Below, piece by piece: positions 30,436-39,171 of a stretch of 57,196 nt of DNA. The stretch comes from a virus: positions 1-57,196 of IMG/VR virus record IMGVR_UViG_3300042691_013751; one strand, given 5' to 3'. The translations under genes were made by a program, and so were the position numbers. Below the pieces are notes generated by a model, which saw nothing but the letters and a program-made list of their open reading frames with translations, ran no database searches and was not told the origin of the DNA. The first letter of the stretch is position 1. Each line of letters begins with the position of its first letter.

Positions 30436-30963
30436 TTATGGGATTTCGTTGGGTGCCGCAGGCGTGGTCAACAGTGTATTGGCCTCGGCTGCTGTCAGAC
30501 GGAACACATCAGGGAACAAGACGTTTGTGGTCATGTTCACATAGTTGATCGTCTCTTGCGCTTGCAGGTTCACGTTGGTCACCACACCCAGACGGTTGTT
30601 GCCCGTGATGATGATTGAGCGCAAATCGTAAATTGCAGAGCCAGTCACACCCAGCGACTCAGCGTATGCTGTGTCGGTCAGGAACAGCGTCATCAAGTCA
30701 TACTTGGTGGACACGCCGTTGGCCGTCATGGGGAAGCGGTTTTGAAATGCGTTGCGAGTGATGATCCATGTGTCTGGCTCTGGCGCAGGGGGGACGACCA
30801 CCCATGTCTGTGTAGAAGCGTTGTATTGCTGACCCACCACGGAGCTAGATTCGTACTGTTCTTGCGTGATGGCAATCATGTTGGACGCATCAACAAGGCC
30901 GCTGAGCTGAGAAACGCCTCCGCATATGTTGTTGGCGTCGATTTGTGCGTAATAGAAGTTCAT
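30436..30963 (-). CDS. Tail-fibre-region protein (175 aa)
   Basis: NFYYAQIDANNICGGVSQLSG resembles the start of fibre-assembly/tip proteins, followed by WVVVPPAPEPDTWIITRNAF and RFPMTANGVSTKYDLMTLFL. The C-terminal half appears helical then beta. The N-terminal 'aqID-nNic' pattern recalls the 28773 gene, so both may share a fold. Unknown function within the fibre cluster. Confidence 0.5.
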   Translation of the reverse strand: MNFYYAQIDANNICGGVSQLSGLVDASNMIAITQEQYESSSVVGQQYNASTQTWVVVPPAPEPDTWIITRNAFQNRFPMTANGVSTKYDLMTLFLTDTAYAESLGVTGSAIYDLRSIIITGNNRLGVVTNVNLQAQETINYVNMTTNVLFPDVFRLTAAEANTLLTTPAAPNEIP

Positions 30964-30972
30964 GGCTATTCC

Positions 30973-31317
30973 TTAGTTTGCTTCTGCAATTTGCCAGCGA
31001 CCCACCATAGCGGTGGATGGCGGGTTGTTAAATGTGTTAGCAAGGCGAAGGTTAGTGCTGCTTGTCATTCTTGGCGAAATTATTGTTTGTGCTTCAGTGC
31101 CAGTATTAAAATAAAGCATTGCTCTAGATACGGAAGAGGTGCCACTACCAGCAAATGAACACATGGTTTTTGCGGTATCTACGCTACTGACAGTCACATC
31201 TAAATAACGAAGGTCTTCTCCTGTGCCAGTTGTTAATGAAGCTGAATTTACATATCCTGTTTGATAGCTTTTTAGCCCTCCACCAGCAAACGGCGCAAAT
31301 TGCGATAACGTACTCAT
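30973..31317 (-). CDS. Hypothetical tail-fibre-region protein (114 aa)
   Basis: STLSQFAPFAGGGLKSYQTG, then beta-strands ending with NNPPSTAMVGRWQIAEAN. 'FAPF..GG..S.Q.G' starts are seen in short phage proteins at the ends of fibre operons. Composition (low charge, Ser/Thr-rich) suggests a virion surface protein. Local sequence is more AT-rich than its neighbours, consistent with recent acquisition. No specific function. Confidence 0.5.
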   Translation of the reverse strand: MSTLSQFAPFAGGGLKSYQTGYVNSASLTTGTGEDLRYLDVTVSSVDTAKTMCSFAGSGTSSVSRAMLYFNTGTEAQTIISPRMTSSTNLRLANTFNNPPSTAMVGRWQIAEAN

Positions 31318-31321
31318 ATCA

Positions 31322-31693
31322 TTAGTCCTTTCTTGACTTATTGATTTTCAAATCCAGCGTCACAACCCAGTCCTGCAAAGCGGCAACGTAAACCAACGCA
31401 AACACTTGGTTCTTCAGGTCACATGTCAGGTGCTCTTTAAGTCCCATGATCTTATTGCCGTTGCGGTGAATCACCAGAGGGCTGGCTTCCCAGCTTGAAA
31501 ACTTGTCCTGCACAATGATCTTAAAGCCGTCATGCGGCTTCGCAGGCAGCACCAGCACACAGGGCTGGTCTGTGGTGTCAACGCAGTGCAGGAAGCCATC
31601 TCGCGCATGCTCCACGTTGTGCGCCGGGGCCAGCCGTTCGCCAGTCAGCCAACCTTCAAAGTTGTATGTGGTGGTCACGGCGCAAGCACCCAT
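31322..31693 (-). CDS. Tail fibre accessory protein (123 aa)
   Basis: Beta-rich, with PLVIHRNGNKIMGLKEHLTC in the middle. The same R-N-G-x-x-I-M-G-L pattern closes the upstream fibre (RNGQNIMGLAEDMTVDS), so the two likely share a shaft or tip module. It starts inside the upstream gene (19-base overlap). Probably a fibre partner protein or a split tip. Confidence 0.55.
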   Translation of the reverse strand: MGACAVTTTYNFEGWLTGERLAPAHNVEHARDGFLHCVDTTDQPCVLVLPAKPHDGFKIIVQDKFSSWEASPLVIHRNGNKIMGLKEHLTCDLKNQVFALVYVAALQDWVVTLDLKINKSRKD

Positions 31694-32643
31694 CCACGGG
31701 TGGCATCGGCAAAAGTCATGGTTATCCCCGCGTTCAAACTATCAACAGTCATGTCTTCGGCCAAGCCCATAATATTTTGCCCGTTGCGGCCAATCACAGG
31801 TGTCAGGACTCCACTGCGGTTACTGAAAGCCACCCAGTCGCCTGCCGATGGAGATGCTGGAAGGGTCAGTGTTAATGTAGCCGTAAACACATAAGTGCGC
31901 GAGGCCACCGCTGTGGTGTTGGTACCGATCACCTGCACATTCTGCGTGATGATCGGTGATGTCAGGGTTTTGTTGGTCAGGGTCTGTGTGCCTGTCAACG
32001 TAACCGCAGTGCCGCCGTTGCCGCCAATCTGTGCGTAAACTTCCCAAGTTGTACCGTCGTAGACAAACTGAACGCTGACGCCAGAAATGTCGCACACAAG
32101 GTTTTCAGCCGTGCCGTTGATCGTAGAGCCGTTACGGGCTACCGTCAGGTTGTTTGTGCCCCACGAGCTACCAGCGTCAGCGACCACCACTTGAGCGCCT
32201 GTTGAAGGAGTTGCAGGGAGCGTGACGGTAAAAGCGCCGCCGGATGTGTCGGCCAAGACGCCCTGCTTGTCAGTGGCTGTAACAGGGGTTGTGGTGTAGA
32301 TGTAGGTCAAGCCACCAGCAGGGAGAGCGGCTGAACCCCAAGTTGTTCCGTCGGATGTCAGGACGTTACCCGTGGTGCCGGGAGCAACCACCTGCAAAGC
32401 AGAGGTGCCGTTACCCAAAAGGACGTTGTTGGCTGTCAGTGTTGCCGATCCAGTACCGCCGTTAGCCACAGGAGTGACGTTCGCAGCCAACAGCTTAACA
32501 GTGCCAGCAGCGTTCTTAAAGTACAGCTTCTCGTCGGTCGTATTGATGGCAAGTTCGCCATCAGCCAAGTTGGTGTTTACTGGAACTGCCGCCGCAGTGG
32601 CTGTGCGGTAGAGTTGGATTGGTGTAAAGCCTGAAGCAGCCAT
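31675..32643 (-). CDS. Tail fibre protein (322 aa)
   Basis: N-terminal attachment-like segment FTPIQLYRTATAAAVP with ADGELAINTTDEKLYFKNAAG, then GNGTSALQVVAPGTTGNVLTS-like shaft repeats (quoted in parts: GNGTSALQV, GNVLTSDGTTWGS), TQTLTNKTLTSPII and a terminal RNGQNIMGLAED beta module. These are typical trimeric fibre features. TAATG coupling to the 793-residue gene upstream. It probably binds the host surface together with the other fibre genes. Confidence 0.75.
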   Translation of the reverse strand: MAASGFTPIQLYRTATAAAVPVNTNLADGELAINTTDEKLYFKNAAGTVKLLAANVTPVANGGTGSATLTANNVLLGNGTSALQVVAPGTTGNVLTSDGTTWGSAALPAGGLTYIYTTTPVTATDKQGVLADTSGGAFTVTLPATPSTGAQVVVADAGSSWGTNNLTVARNGSTINGTAENLVCDISGVSVQFVYDGTTWEVYAQIGGNGGTAVTLTGTQTLTNKTLTSPIITQNVQVIGTNTTAVASRTYVFTATLTLTLPASPSAGDWVAFSNRSGVLTPVIGRNGQNIMGLAEDMTVDSLNAGITMTFADATRGWVLAP

Positions 32644-35024
32644 TAAAAAGTACCCCCGTTGATGCTTGCGGTCAGCGCATTGTTGAATGGATTGTAAGTA
32701 ATACCGGCGTCAACTCCAAGTGCTTGATCACCGGATGTGGATGCCGCAACAAATGGAATGAAAAAATCGGCGTTTGTGCCTGTGGCCGTGGTTGTTACGT
32801 TGGTCGCATTGGTGGCCGTGGTTGCCGTAGTCGCGCTTGTGGCTGTTGCGGCATTCCCGCCAATCGACAGACCTGCGGCAGTTCCGGTCAATCCTGTTCC
32901 GGGGCCGTCAAACTGCGTTGTTGCCGTAACTGTCGTGCCTCGTACTGCTGCGGCAGTTGTGGAACCCACAGTCGCACCGTCAATCGCGCCGCCAGTGATT
33001 GCCACGTTGTTGGCGTTTTGCGTCGACATGGTGCCAAGACCACTCACCTGAGTGTTGGCGATGGCAATGGTGGTGCTTGCAGCAGCAGTCAACTGGCCCT
33101 GTGCATTGACAGAGAATGTGCCAACAGCACTTGCTGAACCATAAGATCCAGAGGTTACAGCGGTGTTGGTGATGCTGAACTGAGTTCCCGAGAGCGTCAG
33201 GCCCGTTCCTGCGCTGTAAATCTGAGCCGCCGAGATCTGGACAAACGAGATGTTTGTCGTGCCAAACGTGATGACGCCAGAAGTGTTGCAGGTGTAGGTC
33301 TCGCCAGCGCCTGTTGCACCCTCTTGGACAAAAACCGTGGAGCCTTCGCTCAGGCCGTTTGCGCTGTTGATGACGTAGGTGTTGGCGTCACTGGAGCGAG
33401 TCAACACCCAGTTTGTGGAGCCGGAGCCTGTATCGCTGACAACGTAGATGCCGTTCTGCGTCTGGTTGGACTGTGTGTAGATCAAAACCCGATCAGCCAC
33501 GCTGACGGTCACGCCATCAATGACCAAAGCCGCTTGTGTCCCGGCGTTGGTCAGAGTCGCGCCCACACCGGCTGTGCCGTTGTTGTAGGTGGCGTTCAGA
33601 GCTGTCGGGGACTCGACGCGAACAGGTGTGTGGAAATGAATTCCACTTGCCACAAGCGTGTCCACATAACTCTTGTTGACAATGTCTGTCGAGTTGGCTG
33701 GCGTGGTGGAAATTGTTCCCGTGGTAAGGGTTGCGCTTGTGAAAGTACCCGCAGCCGGAGTGGTTGCGCCGATGACAGTGTTGTCAATAGTTGCGCCAGT
33801 AATCGAGCCGCCCGTAATTGCCACGCTGCTTGCGTCCTGAGTGGACATTGTGCCAAGGCCAGAGACTTGGGTGTTGGCAATCGCAATGTTGGCTTCAGAC
33901 AGAGCTGTCAACTGACCTTGCGCGTTTACAGTGGCAGACAGGGTCTTGGCAGCACCGCCGTATGAGCCAGCGGTCACTGCCGTGTTGGCAATCGAGATAG
34001 TTCCGGTTGATGTGATCGGGCCACCGGTCAAACCTGTTCCGGTTGCGATAGAGACAACGCCTGTTGCCCCTGAAGCAAAAACAGTCCACGACCCGCTGAT
34101 GTAACCCTCAAACAACGCAAGGTCCGTGTTGTAACGGATCATCCCGTTTACCGAAGAAATTGGACGATCTACGGATGAGCCAGCAGGAACCTTGACGGAG
34201 GCAACACCGGGAATTACCGTGTTGTCGGCCAAGCCAACAAGAGGCGTTGTTGTCCCGTTGGATACAGTGATTTGATTCGCAACACCCGAAACACTGGAGA
34301 CAGTGCCGTCACCAGAGCCGAATGTCTGCCAGTTGGTCGTATAGCCCTCAAGGCGGCTTGTGGTGGTGTTGTACCGGATCTCTCCGCTATTGGGCGATGA
34401 AGGGCGCTCTGCGGTAGTTCCGTTGGGAACGGTAACACCCTCAACACCCGGCAACACGGCGTTGTCTGAGATGCTGAAAACAGGGCTTGCGGCAATTCCG
34501 TTGGGGTTGGTGATGTCAATCTGGTTTGCAGTTGCGGTCAGGGTGCGGCCAGACACAGATCCGTTACCCGGCAACGCCAAGAAGCCCGTGCCGCCATTAC
34601 CGGCAAGGGAGGCCACGGTGCCGGTCAGGGAGATGGTTGGGTTTCCTGATTGGCCGTCTCCGTTGGCGACATCTATTCCAGCACCGGAATAAGTGATCGA
34701 GCGAGGCGTCATTGTCCCGCTGATCTTCACGCCAAAGCCGTTGCCCATGCTCTCCAGCGTGCCAGAAACGCCGTTAAGCGTGATTCTGTAGAAACTCTGG
34801 GCACCGCCATCAACCAAGCCCAAACCGGTCCCTGTGGACAGGTATCGGCTGTTGTTCAGCGTTGGCTCTTGGTTTTTTGTCAGAAAGGTTTGCGTCTGCA
34901 CAGGCGACCCAGCCAAAGCCGAGGCGGTGGTTTGAACCGTAACCCCGCTTTGAACAACAGGGACAAGCTCAGTCCCAGTGATTGGGCCTGCTTGAGGTAG
35001 TTGGGATATGGTGACGTTTGCCAT
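32643..35024 (-). CDS. Large tail fibre/spike protein with shaft repeats (793 aa)
   Basis: The N-terminus reads ANVTISQLPQAGPITGTELV, the usual start of fibres that attach to the virion. Repeated units include PGVEGVTVPNGTTAERPSSP with GEIRYNTTTSRLEGY, then PGVASVKVPAGSSVDRP with GMIRYNTDLALFEGY, and two copies of ANTQVSGLGTMSTQ. A middle domain (NKSYVDTLVASGIHFHTPV ... NWVLTRSSDAN) is the 'NKxYVD' fibre module. It is the main fibre candidate. Coupled by TAATG at both ends. Confidence 0.8.
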   Translation of the reverse strand: MANVTISQLPQAGPITGTELVPVVQSGVTVQTTASALAGSPVQTQTFLTKNQEPTLNNSRYLSTGTGLGLVDGGAQSFYRITLNGVSGTLESMGNGFGVKISGTMTPRSITYSGAGIDVANGDGQSGNPTISLTGTVASLAGNGGTGFLALPGNGSVSGRTLTATANQIDITNPNGIAASPVFSISDNAVLPGVEGVTVPNGTTAERPSSPNSGEIRYNTTTSRLEGYTTNWQTFGSGDGTVSSVSGVANQITVSNGTTTPLVGLADNTVIPGVASVKVPAGSSVDRPISSVNGMIRYNTDLALFEGYISGSWTVFASGATGVVSIATGTGLTGGPITSTGTISIANTAVTAGSYGGAAKTLSATVNAQGQLTALSEANIAIANTQVSGLGTMSTQDASSVAITGGSITGATIDNTVIGATTPAAGTFTSATLTTGTISTTPANSTDIVNKSYVDTLVASGIHFHTPVRVESPTALNATYNNGTAGVGATLTNAGTQAALVIDGVTVSVADRVLIYTQSNQTQNGIYVVSDTGSGSTNWVLTRSSDANTYVINSANGLSEGSTVFVQEGATGAGETYTCNTSGVITFGTTNISFVQISAAQIYSAGTGLTLSGTQFSITNTAVTSGSYGSASAVGTFSVNAQGQLTAAASTTIAIANTQVSGLGTMSTQNANNVAITGGAIDGATVGSTTAAAVRGTTVTATTQFDGPGTGLTGTAAGLSIGGNAATATSATTATTATNATNVTTTATGTNADFFIPFVAASTSGDQALGVDAGITYNPFNNALTASINGGTF

Positions 35025-35365
35025 TAGGGACTCGGACTTAAGTTGTCCAGATTACCGTTGTTTTCCGGCGTCTGGGTGTTTTGTTCAGGCGATAGCGTCC
35101 AATCCTGATCTGACGACGTAACAATGCCATTTGGGTCGACAGCAACGCTAACATCTGGGCGAGGAAAGCGCAAACTAATTTTCTCAGGCTGGCGTGCTGG
35201 CAAACGATAAGGGTCAAATTGATCACGACAGCCTTGATTGCACACACGTAAGCCTGGAAAATTAGGATCTGGGCCCATGTCAACATATGCACGCTTCATT
35301 TTGCAGCGATCACACACCGCGATGCTAAGAACCGTGTTACCGTGTGTGTCGAGTGTGCGTGGCAT
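35024..35365 (-). CDS. Zinc-finger protein of the structural cluster (113 aa)
   Basis: CDRCKMKRAYVDM and CNQGCRDQFDPYRLP give a C-x2-C ... C-x3-C zinc site; the C-terminal 50 residues are acidic and disordered (EQNTQTPENNGNLDN). Small proteins with 'CD+C...C..gC.D..DP+R' lie between connector and fibre genes in related phages. Role unknown, perhaps assembly. Starts two bases after the connector gene. Confidence 0.6.
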   Translation of the reverse strand: MPRTLDTHGNTVLSIAVCDRCKMKRAYVDMGPDPNFPGLRVCNQGCRDQFDPYRLPARQPEKISLRFPRPDVSVAVDPNGIVTSSDQDWTLSPEQNTQTPENNGNLDNLSPSP

Positions 35366-35367
35366 AG

Positions 35368-36426
35368 TTACCTTGTATAGTAACTAATGTTAGGTGCAAA
35401 GTAAATCGGACTCTTGTCTCTTTCTTCCTGCTCAGCCATTTGCCAGTACTTATCGGCTTGTTGCTCACAATAAGCCATACGAGCTGGATCTACCATAGGA
35501 AGTTCCATAGACATTTGGTGCGCAAGCATATTCTGAATGGCCAGATACCATCGCTGAGGGATTTCCAGCTCGCCTGATAGAGAACCTACATCCTGAATTT
35601 GCCGGTGCCTCCAGACCACGAGTTGTGGCGCGTAGGTATTAGGCGAGGGCCAAAGATACATTGCAGGACGTGGAATTGTGCGATCAAACCAATATTGCAA
35701 TGGTCGATTGTTAGTAAAGTTCTTATTCGGCAGGTTGGTGTAGTCATCACGGTTCATACGCGCCAGAGGAATCTCCGTAGCATTTGAGCCAAAGACAACC
35801 TGGTACACGCCCATGTTGATGCCTGAAGACTGCCTAATGCGCCAAAACGCGTTTGTCGCCGAAGGGTCTAGATCATAGTAGATCCAAGTACCGGCAACCC
35901 ATGTAGTAGCACCTGGGCTATACAGCGTTGTCCACAACACGCCATCTACAGACGTTTCAATGTGTATAGTTACAGAGCCTGATACCGCAGGCAAGATGCC
36001 TACTGTTCCCATATAGACACCGTTGCCTGTACCATTGTTGATGCCAATCACGCCTGTATTGCTTGTCAACTGGCAAATGTTGGTGTATTGCTGATCAAAG
36101 GCGTTAGCTGCAATACCGGATGTGCTGTACCCACCTGCGGTGTTGTCAAAGACTGTGCGGTAGTTTGCGTTTAGTACATCAACGGTGCCTACAGGCAACT
36201 CATAAATGTATTTATCAGGCGTCAAGCCTATGACTGTTTTGTCAATGCACCAGTACTGAATGCCAAGGTTTGCCAAGTTAGACAGCAAGTAGAATAAGCT
36301 GTCTTTGGCAGACTTGACCTGCTCAACGGTTAACTCTTCAGCCAATTTACCTGCGCGACGCGCGCCATGGTCAATCAGATCTTGTACTGAGATAACTGTT
36401 TGACCTACAGTCCCACTGGTGCTCAT
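35368..36426 (-). CDS. Connector/tail accessory protein (gp4- or tubular-A-like)
   Basis: 352 residues. N-terminal helical region LIDHGARRAGKLAEELTVEQ and SLFYLLSNLANLGIQYWCI are typical of head-completion or adaptor-like proteins. The centre (SVTIHIETSVDGVLWTTLYS, WIYYDLDPSATNAFWRI) reads like a discoidin-type beta-sandwich. The C-terminus (RPLQYWFDRTIPRPAMYLWP, LEIPQRWYLAIQNMLAHQM) resumes the connector-like fold. It probably sits at the head-tail joint with an added surface domain. End-to-end with the gene before it. Confidence 0.65.
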   Translation of the reverse strand: MSTSGTVGQTVISVQDLIDHGARRAGKLAEELTVEQVKSAKDSLFYLLSNLANLGIQYWCIDKTVIGLTPDKYIYELPVGTVDVLNANYRTVFDNTAGGYSTSGIAANAFDQQYTNICQLTSNTGVIGINNGTGNGVYMGTVGILPAVSGSVTIHIETSVDGVLWTTLYSPGATTWVAGTWIYYDLDPSATNAFWRIRQSSGINMGVYQVVFGSNATEIPLARMNRDDYTNLPNKNFTNNRPLQYWFDRTIPRPAMYLWPSPNTYAPQLVVWRHRQIQDVGSLSGELEIPQRWYLAIQNMLAHQMSMELPMVDPARMAYCEQQADKYWQMAEQEERDKSPIYFAPNISYYTR

Positions 36427-36987
36427 TTACCATCCTTTGGTTTTAGGCTTTGTAATTTCGCCACCGTCTGCGCAATGCCAACGCTTTAACGACGCAGCTT
36501 TGCGTGTAGGTTGACCTTTTTCATCTTTCATAGGCCCTGGCATACCGCTCATTCTAGCACAAAAACTATCATGGCGAGGGCCTTTTGCTTGCGGGGCCTT
36601 AAGGTTACTACCAGTTGCGCGGTTAAACTTGTCTCGGCCTTTCTGAGTCAATCCAGCGCCCTGACTTGTGGGTAGCTTTTCCCCACGGCTCACGGAAAGA
36701 CGAGGGTCCCCGCCTTTTGCCATTTTTACGGTTTTTGCCGCTGCCTTAAAGTCTGCAGCCGTTGGCGCGCCTTTGCTGCCAACTCGACGCATTTTTTCAC
36801 CAGAGCCTTCAGCAATTCGCTTACGCTTTGCATGAATGTTTTCATATAGCCCCCCACTTTTAAAGTTTTTGCCCTCATCAGCCTTGGCAAACTCTTTGCC
36901 GACTTTCTGAGGCACGCCACCAAAACCGCCTTTAGTATGGGCGGCAGCTTGCATCAAGCGATGTTGGGCTGGGCTTTTGCTTGGCAT
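36427..36987 (-). CDS. Basic conserved phage protein (186 aa)
   Basis: Very Lys/Gly-rich: SPAQHRLMQAAAHTKGGFGG, GLYENIHAKRKRIAEGSGEK, GSKGAPTAADF, MAKGGDPRLS, then FCARMSGMPGPMKDEKGQPT. These blocks form a recognisable uncharacterised phage family (DUF6321-like pattern). The strong positive charge suggests it binds packaged DNA or is a minor head protein. It abuts genes on both sides with no gap. Confidence 0.6.
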   Translation of the reverse strand: MPSKSPAQHRLMQAAAHTKGGFGGVPQKVGKEFAKADEGKNFKSGGLYENIHAKRKRIAEGSGEKMRRVGSKGAPTAADFKAAAKTVKMAKGGDPRLSVSRGEKLPTSQGAGLTQKGRDKFNRATGSNLKAPQAKGPRHDSFCARMSGMPGPMKDEKGQPTRKAASLKRWHCADGGEITKPKTKGW

Positions 36988-37770
36988 TTAAGGACCCTCT
37001 TTGATCAGAACCAAGATAAACATTGAAGAGACAGCGTTGTTGTTGGAGCTGCCAACAGCGGTTGCCTCAATCGTGGTCTTTGCTGGAACAGCCAGCGGGT
37101 ACTCAAACGTGTAGTCGGCCACGCCGTTGTTGATGCTTGTGACTGCGGCGGTGCGACGGATATTGTCGGTTCCTCTAGTCAGCAATCTGCCCTGCACCTG
37201 ATTGGAACCACCGGCCTGACCGGCAGAAAACAAACCCTGAGAGACATATGCGGTGTAGCCAGCAGGAACCGTGTAGCTGCCCGTGATTGTCGTGTTGTAG
37301 TCAAACTTGATGATGTCGTACACGGTCGCAGGAACGCCTGCGGTCACAGTACCAGTGCCGATGTAGATGTCGCCAGCCGCACCGTTTCCAGAGCCTGCGG
37401 TTACCACGTAGGCGTAGTTCAAACGAAGCATAAATGTGGTCATCGTCACGGCTGTCTGGCCGTTCATAGTGACCGTCTCGGTGACTTCGTTGTAGTTGGC
37501 ATCCAAGCCCTGCACAACGATTGTTCGTGCGCCAGTACCAGCCGATGTGTCATCTGCACTTGCAGAACTGACCGTCATCTGGAGCGCGGCGGCAGGAAAG
37601 GTGATCAGGCTTGGCAAAGGCCAAACGGACACCTGAGTGGTGTCGACGTCTTGGTTGAAGCCAAACACCGTCACATTTCTGTGGCCCTGAATCTGGCCGC
37701 GAGACACCTGAAGCTCAAAAGGCTCGTAGGCACCTTGGCGCGTGACGGAGGAGATGATGCTTCTCATCAT
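36988..37770 (-). CDS. Virion structural protein (260 aa)
   Basis: Beta-rich: GHRNVTVFGFNQDVDTTQVS, WPLPSLITFPAAALQM, ARTIVVQGLDANYNEVTETV, GDIYIGTGTV and VPAGYTAYVSQGLFS. It resembles structural proteins of aquatic podoviruses with repeated small beta-sandwiches, possibly head fibres or outer-tail proteins. The ATG overlaps the upstream stop (37767-37770). Function unassigned. Confidence 0.65.
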   Translation of the reverse strand: MMRSIISSVTRQGAYEPFELQVSRGQIQGHRNVTVFGFNQDVDTTQVSVWPLPSLITFPAAALQMTVSSASADDTSAGTGARTIVVQGLDANYNEVTETVTMNGQTAVTMTTFMLRLNYAYVVTAGSGNGAAGDIYIGTGTVTAGVPATVYDIIKFDYNTTITGSYTVPAGYTAYVSQGLFSAGQAGGSNQVQGRLLTRGTDNIRRTAAVTSINNGVADYTFEYPLAVPAKTTIEATAVGSSNNNAVSSMFILVLIKEGP

Positions 37771-38072
37771 GCAATCCCAGCTTGAACCACGTTCAGGGTG
37801 ATCATGCCGGTTCCAGAGTTGACCAGCGCCTTAATGCCCGTGATCGGGAACAGGATTGAGCCGTCTTCGTTGCCAGTTTTGCTGGTGATGGAGACGTCAT
37901 CGAACCAAGTTGTAAAGCCGACAGTTGGATCGTCGTAGCTGAACTGGATCGAGTAATTGATTGTGCCCGTAACGACAGCCGCAAACCCAATGTTGACGGG
38001 CGTGACATTGGTGTTGATCACTACAGCGTCGGTTGAGCCTACGCCGGTACGAGAAACAGTTTGGACTCTCAT
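37767..38072 (-). CDS. Virion structural protein (101 aa)
   Basis: From the ATG at 38072 (GAGGAAA ribosome binding site) the protein is MRVQTVSRTGVGSTDAVVIN then NYSIQFSYDDPTVGF and MITLNVVQAGIA. It is a compact beta domain reminiscent of small head or tail accessory proteins. The in-frame ATG at 38123 would read through the terminator hairpin at 38089-38112 and overlap the previous gene, so I reject it as start. First gene after that terminator. Confidence 0.6.
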   Translation of the reverse strand: MRVQTVSRTGVGSTDAVVINTNVTPVNIGFAAVVTGTINYSIQFSYDDPTVGFTTWFDDVSITSKTGNEDGSILFPITGIKALVNSGTGMITLNVVQAGIA

Positions 38073-38088
38073 TTTTTTCCTCAAATAA

Positions 38089-38112
38089 AAGCGGGGGCCG
38101 AAGCCCCCACTT
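38089..38112 (-). terminator. Rho-independent terminator with UUCG loop
   Basis: On the - strand GTGGGGGC, loop TTCG, GCCCCCGC followed by TTTTATTT. The stem is GC-rich with only a wobble at its base, and the U-rich tail makes it a credible terminator or attenuator after the capsid group. Later genes would then be read through partially. Confidence 0.75.
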
Positions 38113-38116
38113 ATGT

Positions 38117-38665
38117 TCAGCAAGTTACAGCCCCACCTTTTTTAAAGGTTCCTGCAAGCTCATTGATAGCAACAGGCTGAGAAGGCTTTTTCTTGCCTTG
38201 TGGCATCTGCTCCGGACGACCTGTATCAATCAGGCCGCCCTTAGCATACTTTTTTATAGCACCGCCTTTTTTGAAGCCACCTTGGCCATCAACAACGCCA
38301 CCTGTCTTATAGCCGCCTTGGCCCTTAGGTACACCACCTGTTTTTAATTTCAGTGCTGTGCCTTTGGTACCTGCATGCTTTTGTGTATCATGCTGCTTGA
38401 TAGCTTTTTTGACAAGACGCTTATCCTGGTCCATGTCAGCCTTGCCGCCCTCTTTCATCATAGGCGCAGGCATGGCACGCTTTGCAGGCATAGCACGCTT
38501 TGCAGGCATAGGCATAGGTCGCTTTGCAGACATAGGCATAGGACGAGGCATAGGCATAGGCATTGCACCGCCGTCAGCTTTGCAAACCATGCCGCCGCTT
38601 TTGAGCTTCAACTCAACTTGCGGCTCAGTGGTCATCATTTTCACCATTGGTTTGAATTGACCCAT
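38117..38665 (-). CDS. Low-complexity basic protein (182 aa)
   Basis: Contains a (M/A)PMP-rich tract (AMPMPMPRPMPM), then AKRAMPAKRAMPAPMM and several GG-turn repeats: TGGVPKGQGGYKTGGVVDGQ, GGFKKGGAIKKYAKGGLI, TFKKGGAVTC. Repeats like this are seen in small structural-cluster proteins of many phages. The KYAKGG motif recurs in the 60-residue protein at 42847. Probably a minor head or assembly protein; function unknown. Good ribosome binding site (AAGGAG). Confidence 0.6.
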   Translation of the reverse strand: MGQFKPMVKMMTTEPQVELKLKSGGMVCKADGGAMPMPMPRPMPMSAKRPMPMPAKRAMPAKRAMPAPMMKEGGKADMDQDKRLVKKAIKQHDTQKHAGTKGTALKLKTGGVPKGQGGYKTGGVVDGQGGFKKGGAIKKYAKGGLIDTGRPEQMPQGKKKPSQPVAINELAGTFKKGGAVTC

Positions 38666-38676
38666 GATGTTTCTCC

Positions 38677-39126
38677 TTAAACTTTCTGAGCGTAAACCAC
38701 TGTCAAGCGGTAAACACCCTGTGTTGTGGAGATGGTGCCGTTTGGATCGGCCGTGATGACGACGCTCTGGTTTGTACCGACATCAGCCATCGCAGCCACT
38801 TGAGCAGCAGTGAAGGCCAAAGCAATACGACCACCTGCGATGGCGTCAGTTGCGGACAGATACTGGGTGCCAGCGGCAGCAGTACCAATGGTCACGGGGA
38901 CCGTAGTTGCAGTGCCAGCACCGGGAACAGCCACCACAGTGCCGTCGACGATTAGGTCGATGATCTGCGAGGACGCTGGGATGGTGATGGTTGCGCTTGT
39001 AGCGGTGCCTGCGGCAACTGTAGTCACGGTGGTGGTCTGACTCACAACAACGAAACCGCCGTCAGTGGTGTCAGTCAACGAGCCCGAACCTGTGCGCAGG
39101 GTAGAACCAATATAGGTTTGTGCCAT
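38677..39126 (-). CDS. Head-associated structural protein (149 aa)
   Basis: Gly/Thr/Ala-rich beta-protein: TYIGSTLRTGSGSLTDTTDG, TATSATITIPASSQIIDLIV, TNQSVVITADPNG and VYRLTVVYAQ. It directly follows the major capsid gene, with AAGGAG before the ATG, the usual place of a decoration or head-fibre protein. The assignment is from place and composition. Confidence 0.6.
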   Translation of the reverse strand: MAQTYIGSTLRTGSGSLTDTTDGGFVVVSQTTTVTTVAAGTATSATITIPASSQIIDLIVDGTVVAVPGAGTATTVPVTIGTAAAGTQYLSATDAIAGGRIALAFTAAQVAAMADVGTNQSVVITADPNGTISTTQGVYRLTVVYAQKV

Positions 39127-39145
39127 TGTCTTTTCTCCTTGTAGC

Positions 39146-39165
39146 GCAGGGGCCGAAGCCCCCGC
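39146..39165 (-). promoter_or_regulatory. UUCG hairpin after the capsid gene
   Basis: On the - strand GCGGGGGC-TTCG-GCCCCTGC (one G-U pair) lies between the capsid stop and the next ribosome binding site (AAGGAG). There is no U-tract, so it is not a classical terminator. It may protect the 3' end of capsid mRNA or act as a partial stop. It nearly duplicates the stem at 38089-38112. Confidence 0.6.
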
Positions 39166-39171
39166 TTGGGT

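Noticed and set aside
38073-38123. Upstream start giving 17 extra residues to the structural protein at 37767
   Set aside because: It would translate through the terminator hairpin and overlap the previous gene's end; the ATG at 38072 has a clear ribosome binding site.
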